NCBI GenBank assembly: GCA_035530055.1 | Contig: DATKVN010000042.1 | Coordinates: 1-8,538 of the forward strand | DNA length: 8,538 nt | DNA from: a bacterium | GTDB taxonomy: Bacteria > UBA6262 > WVXT01 | Direction: 5' to 3' | Shown: one piece after another, positions 1-6,430 of the stretch | How the letters are laid out: every line of letters starts with the position of its first letter | How positions within the stretch are numbered: position 1 is the first letter of the stretch | Program-made: the position numbers and the translations under genes | Notes under the pieces: generated by a model | Told to the model about the DNA's origin: nothing | Databases searched by the model: none | What the model saw: the letters and a program-made list of their open reading frames with translations, nothing else

Positions 1-276
1 GAGCCAAGGGGAAAATGGGAGGGGAAGGAGATAAGGAGTCTCTGTTCCGAACTGGGACTGGTTCACTGCGTTGACCCCTTTAAGGCTGAGGCTGTTGCTG
101 GAGAGTTTGTCTATTTTCGTCTCCATGGAATGAGTGGGTACAGATATCGTTATACTGATAGAGACCTTAGAAAACTTAAAGTAAAATGTAAAGAAAAAAA
201 GGAAATATACTGTATGTTCAACAATATTTATATGTTTGAAGATGCCTCGAGATTCAAGAAGATGGTGGGAAAATAG
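1..276 (+). CDS. DUF72 (YecE-like) family protein, C-terminal part only
   Basis: The reading frame is open from the first base and ends at TAG 274-276, giving 91 residues of a C-terminus. Visible marks of the DUF72 family (TIM-barrel-like, function unknown) are VDPF at residues 24-27 of the fragment, YFRLHG at 38-43, a tyrosine-rich stretch (GYRYRYTD) and MFNN at 72-75, followed by a closing helix. In this family the FRLHG strand and the FNN strand with a downstream Asn/Ala helix form the end of the barrel. The 5' part, including the start codon, lies outside the window. The stop is 10 bases before the chosen amrS start, so the two genes are probably co-transcribed. Family assignment is by motif recognition; the function is not known. 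Confidence 0.85.
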   Translation, partial: EPRGKWEGKEIRSLCSELGLVHCVDPFKAEAVAGEFVYFRLHGMSGYRYRYTDRDLRKLKVKCKEKKEIYCMFNNIYMFEDASRFKKMVGK

Positions 277-286
277 CGGGAAGACT

Positions 287-1399
287 ATGGAGTGTCTCAA
301 TTGTAAACAGGAGTCTCCCTTAATTGCGAAAATTCTGGGTGTCTGTGTGGAATGTATAAGGCAAGACTTCAAGAAAGTTCTGCCTTTAATAGAGAAAGCC
401 CATAAAGTCTCAAGAAGTAAATTTTGCCTTCCAGAGGGAGTTCCCAGGGATAAGGGAGGAGTGAAATGTAATATCTGTGTCAACGAATGCCAGATTCCCC
501 AAGGAGGTTTTGGCTACTGTGGCTTGAGAACCAACCATCTGGGAAAGTTGCTCCACCTGGTAAATAGAGAAAGGGGAAGCCTCTCCTGGTACCACGACCC
601 ATTGCCAACTAATTGTGTGGCTGAATGGGTTTGTGGAGAGAAGGATAGCTATGGATACAAGAATTTAGCGGTCTTCTACCATGGCTGCTCTTTCGATTGC
701 CTGTTCTGCCAGAACTGGCACTACCGGGAGGAGGTTGAACGAATAATGGAACAAGCAACTCCATCCGTTCTGGAGAATCCTGAGAGCCTGGAGGAGGGAA
801 ATTTCGTAACTTCAGAGGAGTTGTCTAATTGTGTAGATGGAAGGACAAATTGCATCTGTTATTTTGGCGGCGATCCTACTCCTCATATATACCATGCTTT
901 AGAAACTTCCCGGCTCGCTCTGGAGAAGAAGAGAGTGCGCATCTGCTGGGAAACGAATGGCTGTATGAATCCTAAATTCTTAAAAGATATGGCAGAACTG
1001 TCTCTTGATTCTGGTGGCTGTATAAAATTTGACCTGAAAGCTTTCAGTGAACAGGTAAACATTGCCTTATGCGGGGTTTCTAACAGAAGGACACTGGAGA
1101 ACTTCTCTCATCTGGCTGATTATACTAAGAAGAGGAGGGAGCCGCCTTTTCTTGTGGCTTCAACGCTTCTCGTGCCCGGTTATATTGACAGATTTGAGGT
1201 CTCAAAGATTGCTAAATTTATAGCCTCTTTAGATCCTGAGATTCCCTACTCTCTTCTGGCTTTCCATCCCCATTTCTATATGTCGGATATACCTACAACT
1301 TCCAGAGTCCAGGCTGAGGAATGCCTGGAAGAGGCGGGGAGGGCTGGTCTAAAAAGGGTTAAAATAGGTAACATTCACCTTTTGAGCGATGCTTATTAG
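287..1399 (+). CDS. amrS: AmmeMemoRadiSam system radical SAM enzyme (AmrS)
   Basis: This is a 370-residue radical SAM protein of the AmmeMemoRadiSam type, related to pyruvate formate-lyase activating enzymes. The cluster motif CSFDCLFC (CX3CX2C) places the [4Fe-4S]/SAM cysteines at 134, 138 and 141. FGGDPTPH at about 193-200 is the family's glycine-rich SAM-contact segment, and WETNGCMN and KFDLKAF follow in the usual order. Two further cysteine sets precede the core: CLNC plus CVEC (Cys 3, 6, 20, 23), which resembles a small zinc ribbon, and CNIC-ECQI-YCGLR (Cys 61, 64, 68, 78), typical of this family. The ATG at 287 was chosen because it follows the upstream stop and begins just before the first CxxC. 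ATG 242 and TTG 236 would overlap the upstream gene and add an unconserved-looking tail. No strong ribosome binding site marks 287, so translation may be coupled to the DUF72 gene. The enzyme is expected in the cytoplasm. Its substrate is unknown. Confidence 0.9.
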   Translation: MECLNCKQESPLIAKILGVCVECIRQDFKKVLPLIEKAHKVSRSKFCLPEGVPRDKGGVKCNICVNECQIPQGGFGYCGLRTNHLGKLLHLVNRERGSLSWYHDPLPTNCVAEWVCGEKDSYGYKNLAVFYHGCSFDCLFCQNWHYREEVERIMEQATPSVLENPESLEEGNFVTSEELSNCVDGRTNCICYFGGDPTPHIYHALETSRLALEKKRVRICWETNGCMNPKFLKDMAELSLDSGGCIKFDLKAFSEQVNIALCGVSNRRTLENFSHLADYTKKRREPPFLVASTLLVPGYIDRFEVSKIAKFIASLDPEIPYSLLAFHPHFYMSDIPTTSRVQAEECLEEAGRAGLKRVKIGNIHLLSDAY

Positions 1400-1409
1400 G
1401 GTGAATGGC

Positions 1410-1416
1410 AAAGGAG
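1410..1416 (+). promoter_or_regulatory. Ribosome binding site deciding the Memo-AMMECR1 start
   Basis: AAAGGAG ends 6 bases before ATG 1423. An earlier in-frame ATG at 1405 lies upstream of this site and has no such sequence before it. The 1423 start also gives a more typical signal peptide (Met-Cys-Phe-Arg-Arg, then the hydrophobic core). Confidence 0.75.
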
Positions 1417-1422
1417 TCTAAA

Positions 1423-2922
1423 ATGTGTTTTAGAAGAACTTTTCTCTTTTTTGTCTTTCTCTTTTTCTGTATTTCCTCTCAAGGGGTAGCAGAGGCTTAT
1501 GAGTCTAAAGTTCGTCAAGCTCGCTGGAGTGGCCCATTCTATGATAACTCACCTAAGGCTTTAAGGGAGACCGTTGAGGCTTTCCTTAAGAAAGTCGATC
1601 AGGAGAAACTTACCGGAGATTTAATAGCACTGATTTTACCCCATGCAGGCTATGTATATTCTGGTCAGGTGGCAGCTTATGGTTACCGTCAGTTTGAAGG
1701 GGAGGATTTTGACACTGTAATTCTTCTGGGACCGAGCCACCGTGTGCCTGTTAAGGGAGCTTCGGTTTATGGTGAAGGGTGGTGGAAAACCCCGCTGGGA
1801 AAAGTTAAAGTAGATTCTGAATTTGCTAAGGAAATTATTAATAAACATCAATTGTTCCATTTTGATGAGAAAGCCCATAAGGATGAACATTCCCTGGAAG
1901 TACAACTTCCGTTTCTCCAGGCAACTTTAAAAGATTTCGAGATAGTTCCCATAGTTGTCAATGATAGTTCTGGAGAGTTCTGTCAGCTTTTGGCCGATGC
2001 TATTGTGCGTTCAAAAGGCAAGAAGAAAATACTCATAGTTGCCTCTACGGATATGTCCCATTACCACCCCTACGGGAGGGCGTGTCTGATAGATGGAGTA
2101 GCAATCCGGGATTTAGAGAATTTTAATCTGGATAGTTTAAGGAGACACCTCATTAGTGGAAAAACAGAGCTTTGCGGTGGGGCAGCTGTGTTTACTGCAG
2201 TTCTGGCAGCAAAAGCATGCGGGGCAGATAGAATAAAGCTATTGAAATATGCAAATTCTGGAGATGTGACTGGAGATAAGAGTAGAGTGGTGGGGTACGG
2301 CGCTTTTGCCGTAATGCGCCTGAAAGAAGGAAAGATGACTCCTGAATTGGAAGAAGAGAAAGGAGGTAAGAAAATGTTAAATGAAAAACAACAGAAAGTT
2401 CTCCTGGGTATCGCACGGAAGACAATTGAGGAGTATATACAGACGGGGAAGATACCAGAGTTTAATGTAGAGGACCCTCTGTTGAAAGAGAAAAGGGGTG
2501 TCTTCGTAACTTTACATAAAAAGGGAATGCTTCGCGGCTGCATCGGGTATATTATGCCTATGGAGGAACTGTACAAGGCTGTTTCCAAAATGGCGATTCA
2601 GTCATCCACTGGTGACCCTCGCTTTCCACCAGTGAGGTCTGAAGAGTTTGACGAGATTGAAATTGAGATTTCTGTATTGACGGTGCCAGAAAGAATTAAC
2701 AGCGTAGATGAGATAAAAATGGGGAAACACGGTGTGATTGTAAAGAAAGGCTACCAGCAGGGAGTCTTTCTGCCCCAGGTGGCCACTGAGACTGGTTGGT
2801 CAAAAGAGGAGTTTTTGAGTCGGCTCTGTTATGACAAGGCACATTTGCCAGAGAATGCCTGGAAAGATAAGGATACAGAAATATATACTTTTTCCGCCCA
2901 GGTCTTTGAAGAAGAAAAGTAG
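1423..2922 (+). CDS. Exported Memo-AMMECR1 fusion (AmmeMemoRadiSam proteins B and A)
   Basis: This 499-residue protein joins two AmmeMemoRadiSam components. Residues 1-25 form a signal peptide: two arginines, a Phe/Leu-rich core, then AEA before Tyr, a plausible signal peptidase I site. Residues 30-305 are a Memo domain, related in fold to class III extradiol dioxygenases (LigB-like). It keeps the family's metal-site histidines in LPHAGYVYSG (His74), LGPSHRVP (His106) and STDMSHY (His213), plus DEHSLEVQLPF (His156, Glu159) and LCGGAA (Cys251, matching the conserved Cys of human MEMO1). Residues 318-499 are an AMMECR1 domain with the signature LRGCIG at 370-375, then STGDPRFPP and GVFLPQV. A charged linker (EGKMTPELEEEKGGKK) joins them. 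The two domains are usually separate genes, though fusions are known. The gene follows amrS by 23 bases. The signal peptide implies export of both domains, while the partner radical SAM enzyme should be cytoplasmic. A second start inside the gene may give free AMMECR1. Domain calls are confident; location is inferred. Confidence 0.9.
   Translation: MCFRRTFLFFVFLFFCISSQGVAEAYESKVRQARWSGPFYDNSPKALRETVEAFLKKVDQEKLTGDLIALILPHAGYVYSGQVAAYGYRQFEGEDFDTVILLGPSHRVPVKGASVYGEGWWKTPLGKVKVDSEFAKEIINKHQLFHFDEKAHKDEHSLEVQLPFLQATLKDFEIVPIVVNDSSGEFCQLLADAIVRSKGKKKILIVASTDMSHYHPYGRACLIDGVAIRDLENFNLDSLRRHLISGKTELCGGAAVFTAVLAAKACGADRIKLLKYANSGDVTGDKSRVVGYGAFAVMRLKEGKMTPELEEEKGGKKMLNEKQQKVLLGIARKTIEEYIQTGKIPEFNVEDPLLKEKRGVFVTLHKKGMLRGCIGYIMPMEELYKAVSKMAIQSSTGDPRFPPVRSEEFDEIEIEISVLTVPERINSVDEIKMGKHGVIVKKGYQQGVFLPQVATETGWSKEEFLSRLCYDKAHLPENAWKDKDTEIYTFSAQVFEEEK
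2361..2376 (+). promoter_or_regulatory. Internal ribosome binding site and ATG at the AMMECR1 domain
   Basis: AGGAGGT at 2361-2367 (AAAGGAGGT if the two preceding As are included) sits 6 bases before an in-frame ATG at 2374. This is one of the strongest Shine-Dalgarno matches in the window and falls exactly at the linker between Memo and AMMECR1. Starting here would give a 182-residue AMMECR1 protein without signal peptide (2374-2922), the normal size for a stand-alone family member. It may be an active second start or a relic of a former separate gene whose upstream stop was lost. Confidence 0.6.
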
Positions 2923-2952
2923 ATATAGCATCAAAAAAGGAGAGAGTTGAAT

Positions 2953-3585
2953 ATGTTGATTGTAGGTTTGACAGGAGGAATATCTTCAGGGAAAAGCACA
3001 GTCCTCAAGATATTTAATAATTTTGGTTGTAAAACTGTCGATGCTGACGAAATTGCTCACCAGTTAACCAGACCGGGCACAAAAGTTTTGAGAGAGATAG
3101 TCAGGAAATTCGGCCAGGAAGTATTAAATAAGAATGGGACATTGAACCGGAAAAAACTGGCTGAGGCAATATTTAGAGATAGACAAAAGAGAAAATCTCT
3201 AAATGTAATTATGCACCCTAAGATTATTGCTGAAATGAAAAAGAGAATAAAAGGAGTTCAAAAACTCACAGCACAATCGAGGAGGAAAATTGTCCTGGTA
3301 GATATACCTCTTCTTTTTGAGGCTAGACTCGAGTATTTAGTGGATAAGATAATTCTGGTTTATGTGCCTCAGAAAATACAAATTGAGAGGTTACAGAGGG
3401 ACGATAATCTTACTCTTAAGGAGGCTAAAGCCAGAATAAGTGCGCAAATTCCTCTCTATAAAAAGAAGAAATATGCAGACTATGTAATTAATGGTGACCT
3501 GGATTCTACCAGTTTACGAAAGCAGGTGGAATTGATCTGTAAAAAACTGTTCAGTGTAGGTAGTGTAGGGAGCGCGTCCCCATAA
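2953..3585 (+). CDS. coaE: Dephospho-CoA kinase
   Basis: CoaE phosphorylates the 3'-hydroxyl of dephospho-CoA with ATP, the last step of coenzyme A synthesis, in the cytoplasm. The 210-residue product has the P-loop GLTGGISSGKST at 5-16, DADEIAH at 30-36 (the conserved Asp pair of the acceptor site), MHPK at 87-90, DIPLLFE at 117-123 and the lid-region sequence RLQRDDNLT with a following AKARI. KKKYADYVINGD near 171-182 is the usual C-terminal strand. ATG 2953 gives the standard MLIVGLTGG start, 10 bases after AAGGAG. TTG 2947, two codons earlier, is possible but only 4 bases from that site. The last ten residues (SVGSVGSASP) are encoded by REP-like repeat DNA, so the native end was probably near KKLF at 197-200. 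The gene follows the fusion gene by 30 bases, likely in the same operon. The kinase core is complete, so activity is expected. Confidence 0.95.
   Translation: MLIVGLTGGISSGKSTVLKIFNNFGCKTVDADEIAHQLTRPGTKVLREIVRKFGQEVLNKNGTLNRKKLAEAIFRDRQKRKSLNVIMHPKIIAEMKKRIKGVQKLTAQSRRKIVLVDIPLLFEARLEYLVDKIILVYVPQKIQIERLQRDDNLTLKEAKARISAQIPLYKKKKYADYVINGDLDSTSLRKQVELICKKLFSVGSVGSASP
3553..3582 (+). repeat. REP-like unit within the 3' end of coaE
   Basis: A tandem 9-base repeat, AGTGTAGGT then AGTGTAGGG (3553-3570), leads into a small hairpin, GGGA (3568-3571), loop GCGCG, TCCC (3577-3580). The head GTAGTGTAG at 3560-3568 is identical to that of the unit at 3594, so this is a diverged member of the same family with a different stem. 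It lies inside the coaE reading frame and encodes its last residues. Confidence 0.6.
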
Positions 3586-3592
3586 TGGTTTT

Positions 3593-3706
3593 GGTAGTGT
3601 AGGGCTTTATGCCCGTAATAAGCTGTTTATTATCGACGGTAAACGCCCATAAAGGGCTTATACTACAAATAAACAAAAATTACGCCCATAAAGGGCTACA
3701 CTACCC
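3593..3706. repeat. Cluster of REP-like palindromic units with GTAG heads (REPIN-like)
   Basis: Three related units are visible. Unit A (3594-3616, + strand) has the head GTAGTGTA and a hairpin GGGC-TTTAT-GCCC. Units B (3643-3666) and C (3682-3706) lie on the opposite strand. They share a 16-base identical core (3643-3658 and 3682-3697) with hairpin GCCC-ATAAA-GGGC, and end in the complement of the GTAG head. A and C therefore face each other as inverted terminal repeats about 110 bases apart, as in a REPIN. A further hairpin, TAATAA (3616-3621) with TTATTA (3627-3632), sits between A and B. REP elements with GTAG or GGAG heads are known to be mobilised by RAYT transposases; no such gene is in this window. 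The cluster follows coaE and could also act as a transcription barrier or mRNA stabiliser. Confidence 0.75.
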
Positions 3707-3716
3707 GTAAGTTTTT

Positions 3717-3727
3717 GTAGGGGCGAC
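3717..3727 (+). repeat. Possible half REP unit (GTAGGGGCGAC)
   Basis: GTAGGGGCGAC begins with the GTAG head and a GC-rich arm like a REP element, but no matching downstream arm follows. It may be a truncated unit of another family. The evidence is thin. Confidence 0.3.
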
Positions 3728-3756
3728 ATGAGAAAACAGACTAAGGAATTTATAAA

Positions 3757-5319
3757 ATGGAAATAAAAAGTAAAAAATACTGGTTAACATTTCTTGCCTT
3801 AAGTGTTTTTTCCGGTTTTCTAATTCGCTTTATTTTCTTATTACATATTCCCATGATTGAAACCGATGGAGTATTTTATGCAACACTGGGAAGGAAATTG
3901 GTTTCTCTCCATCCCTGGGAAGGAATAGATGCTTATTGGCCTCCCTTTTATCCCGTTTTAATTGGGCTTTCTTCTTTTATATTTAAAGATTTAGAATTTT
4001 CAGGAAGGATAGTTTCAGCAATAATAGGCTCTATTTTAATAATTCCAGCATTTTTTTTAATCCGTGAAATTTTTCAGGAAAAAGTTGCCAAACTTTCGGT
4101 TATCCTGATGATTTTTCATCCCCGACTGGTGATTTCTTCTCAGCAGGTATTAACTGAAATCACTTATGCCTTTTTAGTAGTCACAGGAATTTTTACAGGA
4201 TTGATCGCTTTCAAAAAAAAGAAAATATGGCTTTTCTTACTGGCTGGTCTTATCTTTGGTCTTTCCTATCTTACCAGACCAGAAGGATTTTTAATTTATA
4301 TTTTGATGGTATTCTGGGTACTATTTTTTCCTCAATTGTTTTTGAAGAATAACCAAACTAAAAATAAAAGAAGTTTAATATTTCTTGCTTTTAGTTTAGG
4401 CTTTTTTATATTTGCGCTGCCCTATCTCTTTTTTGTCAAAAAAGAATTGGGATATTGGGCAATTAGTGAAAAAAGCAGCTATAATTTTTACACCTCTTTT
4501 CGGTCGGAATACCAAAAATATGGATTAGCTCCTGCCCATCTTCAGACCAGCCATCAGGAAAGTAAAGAAATAGCAATAAAATCGGATAAATTTAATTATA
4601 AACCGTTATCTTTCGCTCTCCATCATCCCTGGACTATCGGGAAAAGAGCAATGAAAAATATTTTACGCATCCTCTTTGACAGAATACCGAGCAGTTTGAC
4701 CTATAATTTTGCCCTGGTTTTGCTTTTCGGTATATTCTTAAAAAGAAGGGGAATACCCCGCAAAAAGGAAGAAATTTTTCTCTGCTCTTTCGTGATTTTA
4801 GCAATTTTACAATATTCTTTGTTTACTGTTCATAACCGATTTTTCATATTTTTACTTCCTCTCCTAATTGCCTGGACAGTTGTTGGATTCCTTGAATTGG
4901 AAAGGATTATAGGAAGAAAATGGGGAAATTATGTTTTTCTTTTTCTGGTTTTGCCATCGATTTTTTATTTTTCCTATAAGTCAATGACTAAAAAATATGA
5001 TTTGGAGCATAAGGAAGCAGGAATCTGGCTAAAAAATAATGCAGAGAAATTTTCTGTGATTATGTCCAGAAAACCGTATGCCGCATTTTATTCAGGAAAC
5101 CTCATTGCTTCTATTCCCGAGGGTTCCTATAAAGAGGTGACTATCTATGCAAAAGAGCGCAAAGCTGATTATCTGGTGATAGACGAACGATACATTCCTG
5201 CACGAAGACCAGAGTTAAAGTTTTTGCTTAATACTTATTCTCTTCCCAAAGAACTGGAAATGGTCTATCGGGGAAAATATGAGGGGAAAAGAATAATAAT
5301 CTATAGATGGCTTCTTTAA
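3757..5319 (+). CDS. Membrane glycosyltransferase, GT39/PMT-like (ArnT-type)
   Basis: The 520-residue protein has about 10-11 hydrophobic segments (near residues 9-30, 82-103, 113-128, 132-151, 157-170, 176-195, 205-226, 314-328, 339-356, 361-380 and 390-407), followed by a soluble C-terminal part of about 110 residues. The first outside loop carries IETDGVFYATLG (Asp37) and AYWPPFYP, matching the loop in which GT39/PMT enzymes place their catalytic acidic residue. YLTRPEG at 171-177 and HNRFFIFLLPLL at 359-370 are also typical. Such enzymes move a sugar from a polyprenyl-phosphate donor to a lipid or protein on the outer face of the inner membrane; the acceptor cannot be told from sequence. 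TAAGGA at 3742-3747, 9 bases upstream, supports the start. By eye the gene is more A/T-rich than its neighbours, so it may have a separate history. Fold-level assignment is good; exact substrate is unknown. Confidence 0.8.
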   Translation: MEIKSKKYWLTFLALSVFSGFLIRFIFLLHIPMIETDGVFYATLGRKLVSLHPWEGIDAYWPPFYPVLIGLSSFIFKDLEFSGRIVSAIIGSILIIPAFFLIREIFQEKVAKLSVILMIFHPRLVISSQQVLTEITYAFLVVTGIFTGLIAFKKKKIWLFLLAGLIFGLSYLTRPEGFLIYILMVFWVLFFPQLFLKNNQTKNKRSLIFLAFSLGFFIFALPYLFFVKKELGYWAISEKSSYNFYTSFRSEYQKYGLAPAHLQTSHQESKEIAIKSDKFNYKPLSFALHHPWTIGKRAMKNILRILFDRIPSSLTYNFALVLLFGIFLKRRGIPRKKEEIFLCSFVILAILQYSLFTVHNRFFIFLLPLLIAWTVVGFLELERIIGRKWGNYVFLFLVLPSIFYFSYKSMTKKYDLEHKEAGIWLKNNAEKFSVIMSRKPYAAFYSGNLIASIPEGSYKEVTIYAKERKADYLVIDERYIPARRPELKFLLNTYSLPKELEMVYRGKYEGKRIIIYRWLL

Positions 5320-5334
5320 CCCAGATTTTTCATT

Positions 5335-5348
5335 AGGAGGAAAGGAGG
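5335..5348 (+). promoter_or_regulatory. Doubled Shine-Dalgarno before the aldo/keto reductase
   Basis: Two consecutive matches, AGGAGG (5335-5340) and AAAGGAGG (5341-5348), precede ATG 5355. The second is 6 bases from the ATG, near the best distance. This predicts strong translation. Confidence 0.7.
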
Positions 5349-5354
5349 AAAGTT

Positions 5355-6320
5355 ATGAAAACAAGAAAATTAGGTCGGACAGACCTGAACCTGTCGACTA
5401 TTGGACTGGGTACGTGGGCAATCGGAGGCAGTGGCTGGAAATTCAGCTGGGGTCCCCAGGATGACAAAGAGTCAATTTCCGCCATCCGGCGCGCACTTGA
5501 ATTGGGAATCAACTGGATAGACACAGCAGCAGTTTACGGACTTGGCCACTCCGAAGAAATTGTGGGAAAAGCCATCAGAGGATTACGCGATAAGCCTATC
5601 ATTGCTACCAAATGCGGGCGGTTTGGAGATAGGAAAGGAGACTTATTCGGACGCCTCAAAAAGGAAAGTATCCGTTCCGAAGTTGAAGCGAGCCTGAAAA
5701 GACTCAATATTGAGGTTATTGACCTTTATCAGATTCACTGGCCACAGCCCGAGGAAGACATTGAGGAAGCCTGGACCACCTTAGGAGATTTGATAAAAGA
5801 AGGTAAAATTCGTTATGCCGGGGTGTCTAATTTTAATATAAAACAATTGAAACGTGTCCAACCAATTCATCTTGTAGACTCTTTTCAACCGCCTTATAGT
5901 ATGCTGGAGCGTGGTATTGAGGGAAAAATCCTCCAATACTGTTCAGCAAACAATATCGGAGTAATCGTCTACAGCCCCATGCAGAAAGGCCTTTTAACCG
6001 GGAAATTTACTAGGGAACGCGCGCATAAGTTGCCCGAGGATGACCACCGACGTAGAGACCCTCGCTTTCAGGAACCCGAGTTGAGTGCTAATCTTAAATT
6101 GGTTGAAGACCTGCGGCTTATTGCCGAAAAGAGTGGTAGAACTGTAGCCCAGTTAGCAATAGCCTGGGTCTTGCGGCATCCTGAGGTAACTGCAGCCATT
6201 GTGGGTGCAAGGCGTCCATCTCAGATTGAGGAAACCGTTATTGCTGGAGATTGGGTGCTTTCTAAAGAACACATTGCAGTCATTGAGGCGTTACTTGACA
6301 GGCATCAAAAGGCGTCGTAG
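5355..6320 (+). CDS. Aldo/keto reductase family oxidoreductase
   Basis: This 321-residue protein is a complete aldo/keto reductase, an NAD(P)H-dependent (beta/alpha)8-barrel that reduces carbonyls to alcohols. The catalytic tetrad is intact: Asp56 (WIDTAAVYG), Tyr61, Lys86 (ATKCGRF) and His128 (YQIHWP). YAGVSNF at 154-160, VYSPMQKGLLTGKF at 205-218 and IVGARRPSQIEE at 282-293 are family marks; the last binds the phosphate side of the cofactor. The N-terminus MKTRKLGRTDLNLSTIGLGTW is standard. It is cytoplasmic and soluble, with no signal peptide. The gene lies 35 bases after the glycosyltransferase with no promoter visible between them, so they may be co-transcribed. Base composition by eye is closer to amrS than to the glycosyltransferase. 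The natural substrate cannot be inferred; sugar, aldehyde or ketone reduction are all possible. Confidence 0.93.
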   Translation: MKTRKLGRTDLNLSTIGLGTWAIGGSGWKFSWGPQDDKESISAIRRALELGINWIDTAAVYGLGHSEEIVGKAIRGLRDKPIIATKCGRFGDRKGDLFGRLKKESIRSEVEASLKRLNIEVIDLYQIHWPQPEEDIEEAWTTLGDLIKEGKIRYAGVSNFNIKQLKRVQPIHLVDSFQPPYSMLERGIEGKILQYCSANNIGVIVYSPMQKGLLTGKFTRERAHKLPEDDHRRRDPRFQEPELSANLKLVEDLRLIAEKSGRTVAQLAIAWVLRHPEVTAAIVGARRPSQIEETVIAGDWVLSKEHIAVIEALLDRHQKAS

Positions 6321-6338
6321 AATGCTGGCAGGAGTTAA

Positions 6339-6355
6339 AAAATGTCGGGCATTTT
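6339..6355 (+). terminator. Weak hairpin after the aldo/keto reductase, possible terminator
   Basis: AAAATG (6339-6344) pairs with CATTTT (6350-6355) around the loop TCGGG, 19 bases after the stop. The T-rich side of the stem runs into TTTTAATAAT. The stem is only six base pairs and AT-rich, so terminator activity is uncertain. Confidence 0.3.
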
Positions 6356-6365
6356 AATAATGTAC

Positions 6366-6394
6366 TTGACAAATTTATTCTCTTATGGCATTAT
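6366..6394 (+). promoter_or_regulatory. Sigma70-like promoter for the small-protein pair
   Basis: A perfect -35 box TTGACA (6366-6371) is followed after exactly 17 bases by CATTAT (6389-6394), a 4 of 6 match to TATAAT. It lies 36 bases before the first small gene and starts a new transcription unit after the aldo/keto reductase. Confidence 0.6.
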
Positions 6395-6430
6395 TTCAAT
6401 CAAACAACCGAGGAAGAAAGAGGCCATAGT

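Noticed and set aside
236-286. Earlier starts for amrS (TTG 236, ATG 242)
   Set aside because: They overlap the DUF72 gene by about 35-41 bases, have no ribosome binding site, and add residues (PRDSRRWW...) that are the out-of-frame reading of the DUF72 end.
1405-1422. Earlier ATG 1405 for the Memo-AMMECR1 fusion
   Set aside because: No Shine-Dalgarno precedes it, whereas AAAGGAG lies 6 bases before ATG 1423.
2070-2588. 172-codon open frame on the minus strand inside the fusion gene
   Set aside because: It lies antisense to conserved Memo and AMMECR1 motifs and its translation resembles no protein; it is a shadow of codon bias.
3643-3697. 16-base direct repeats 39 bases apart, resembling a mini CRISPR
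   Set aside because: There are only two copies, each is a short hairpin with a REP head, and an inverted copy lies beside them. No cas genes are present.
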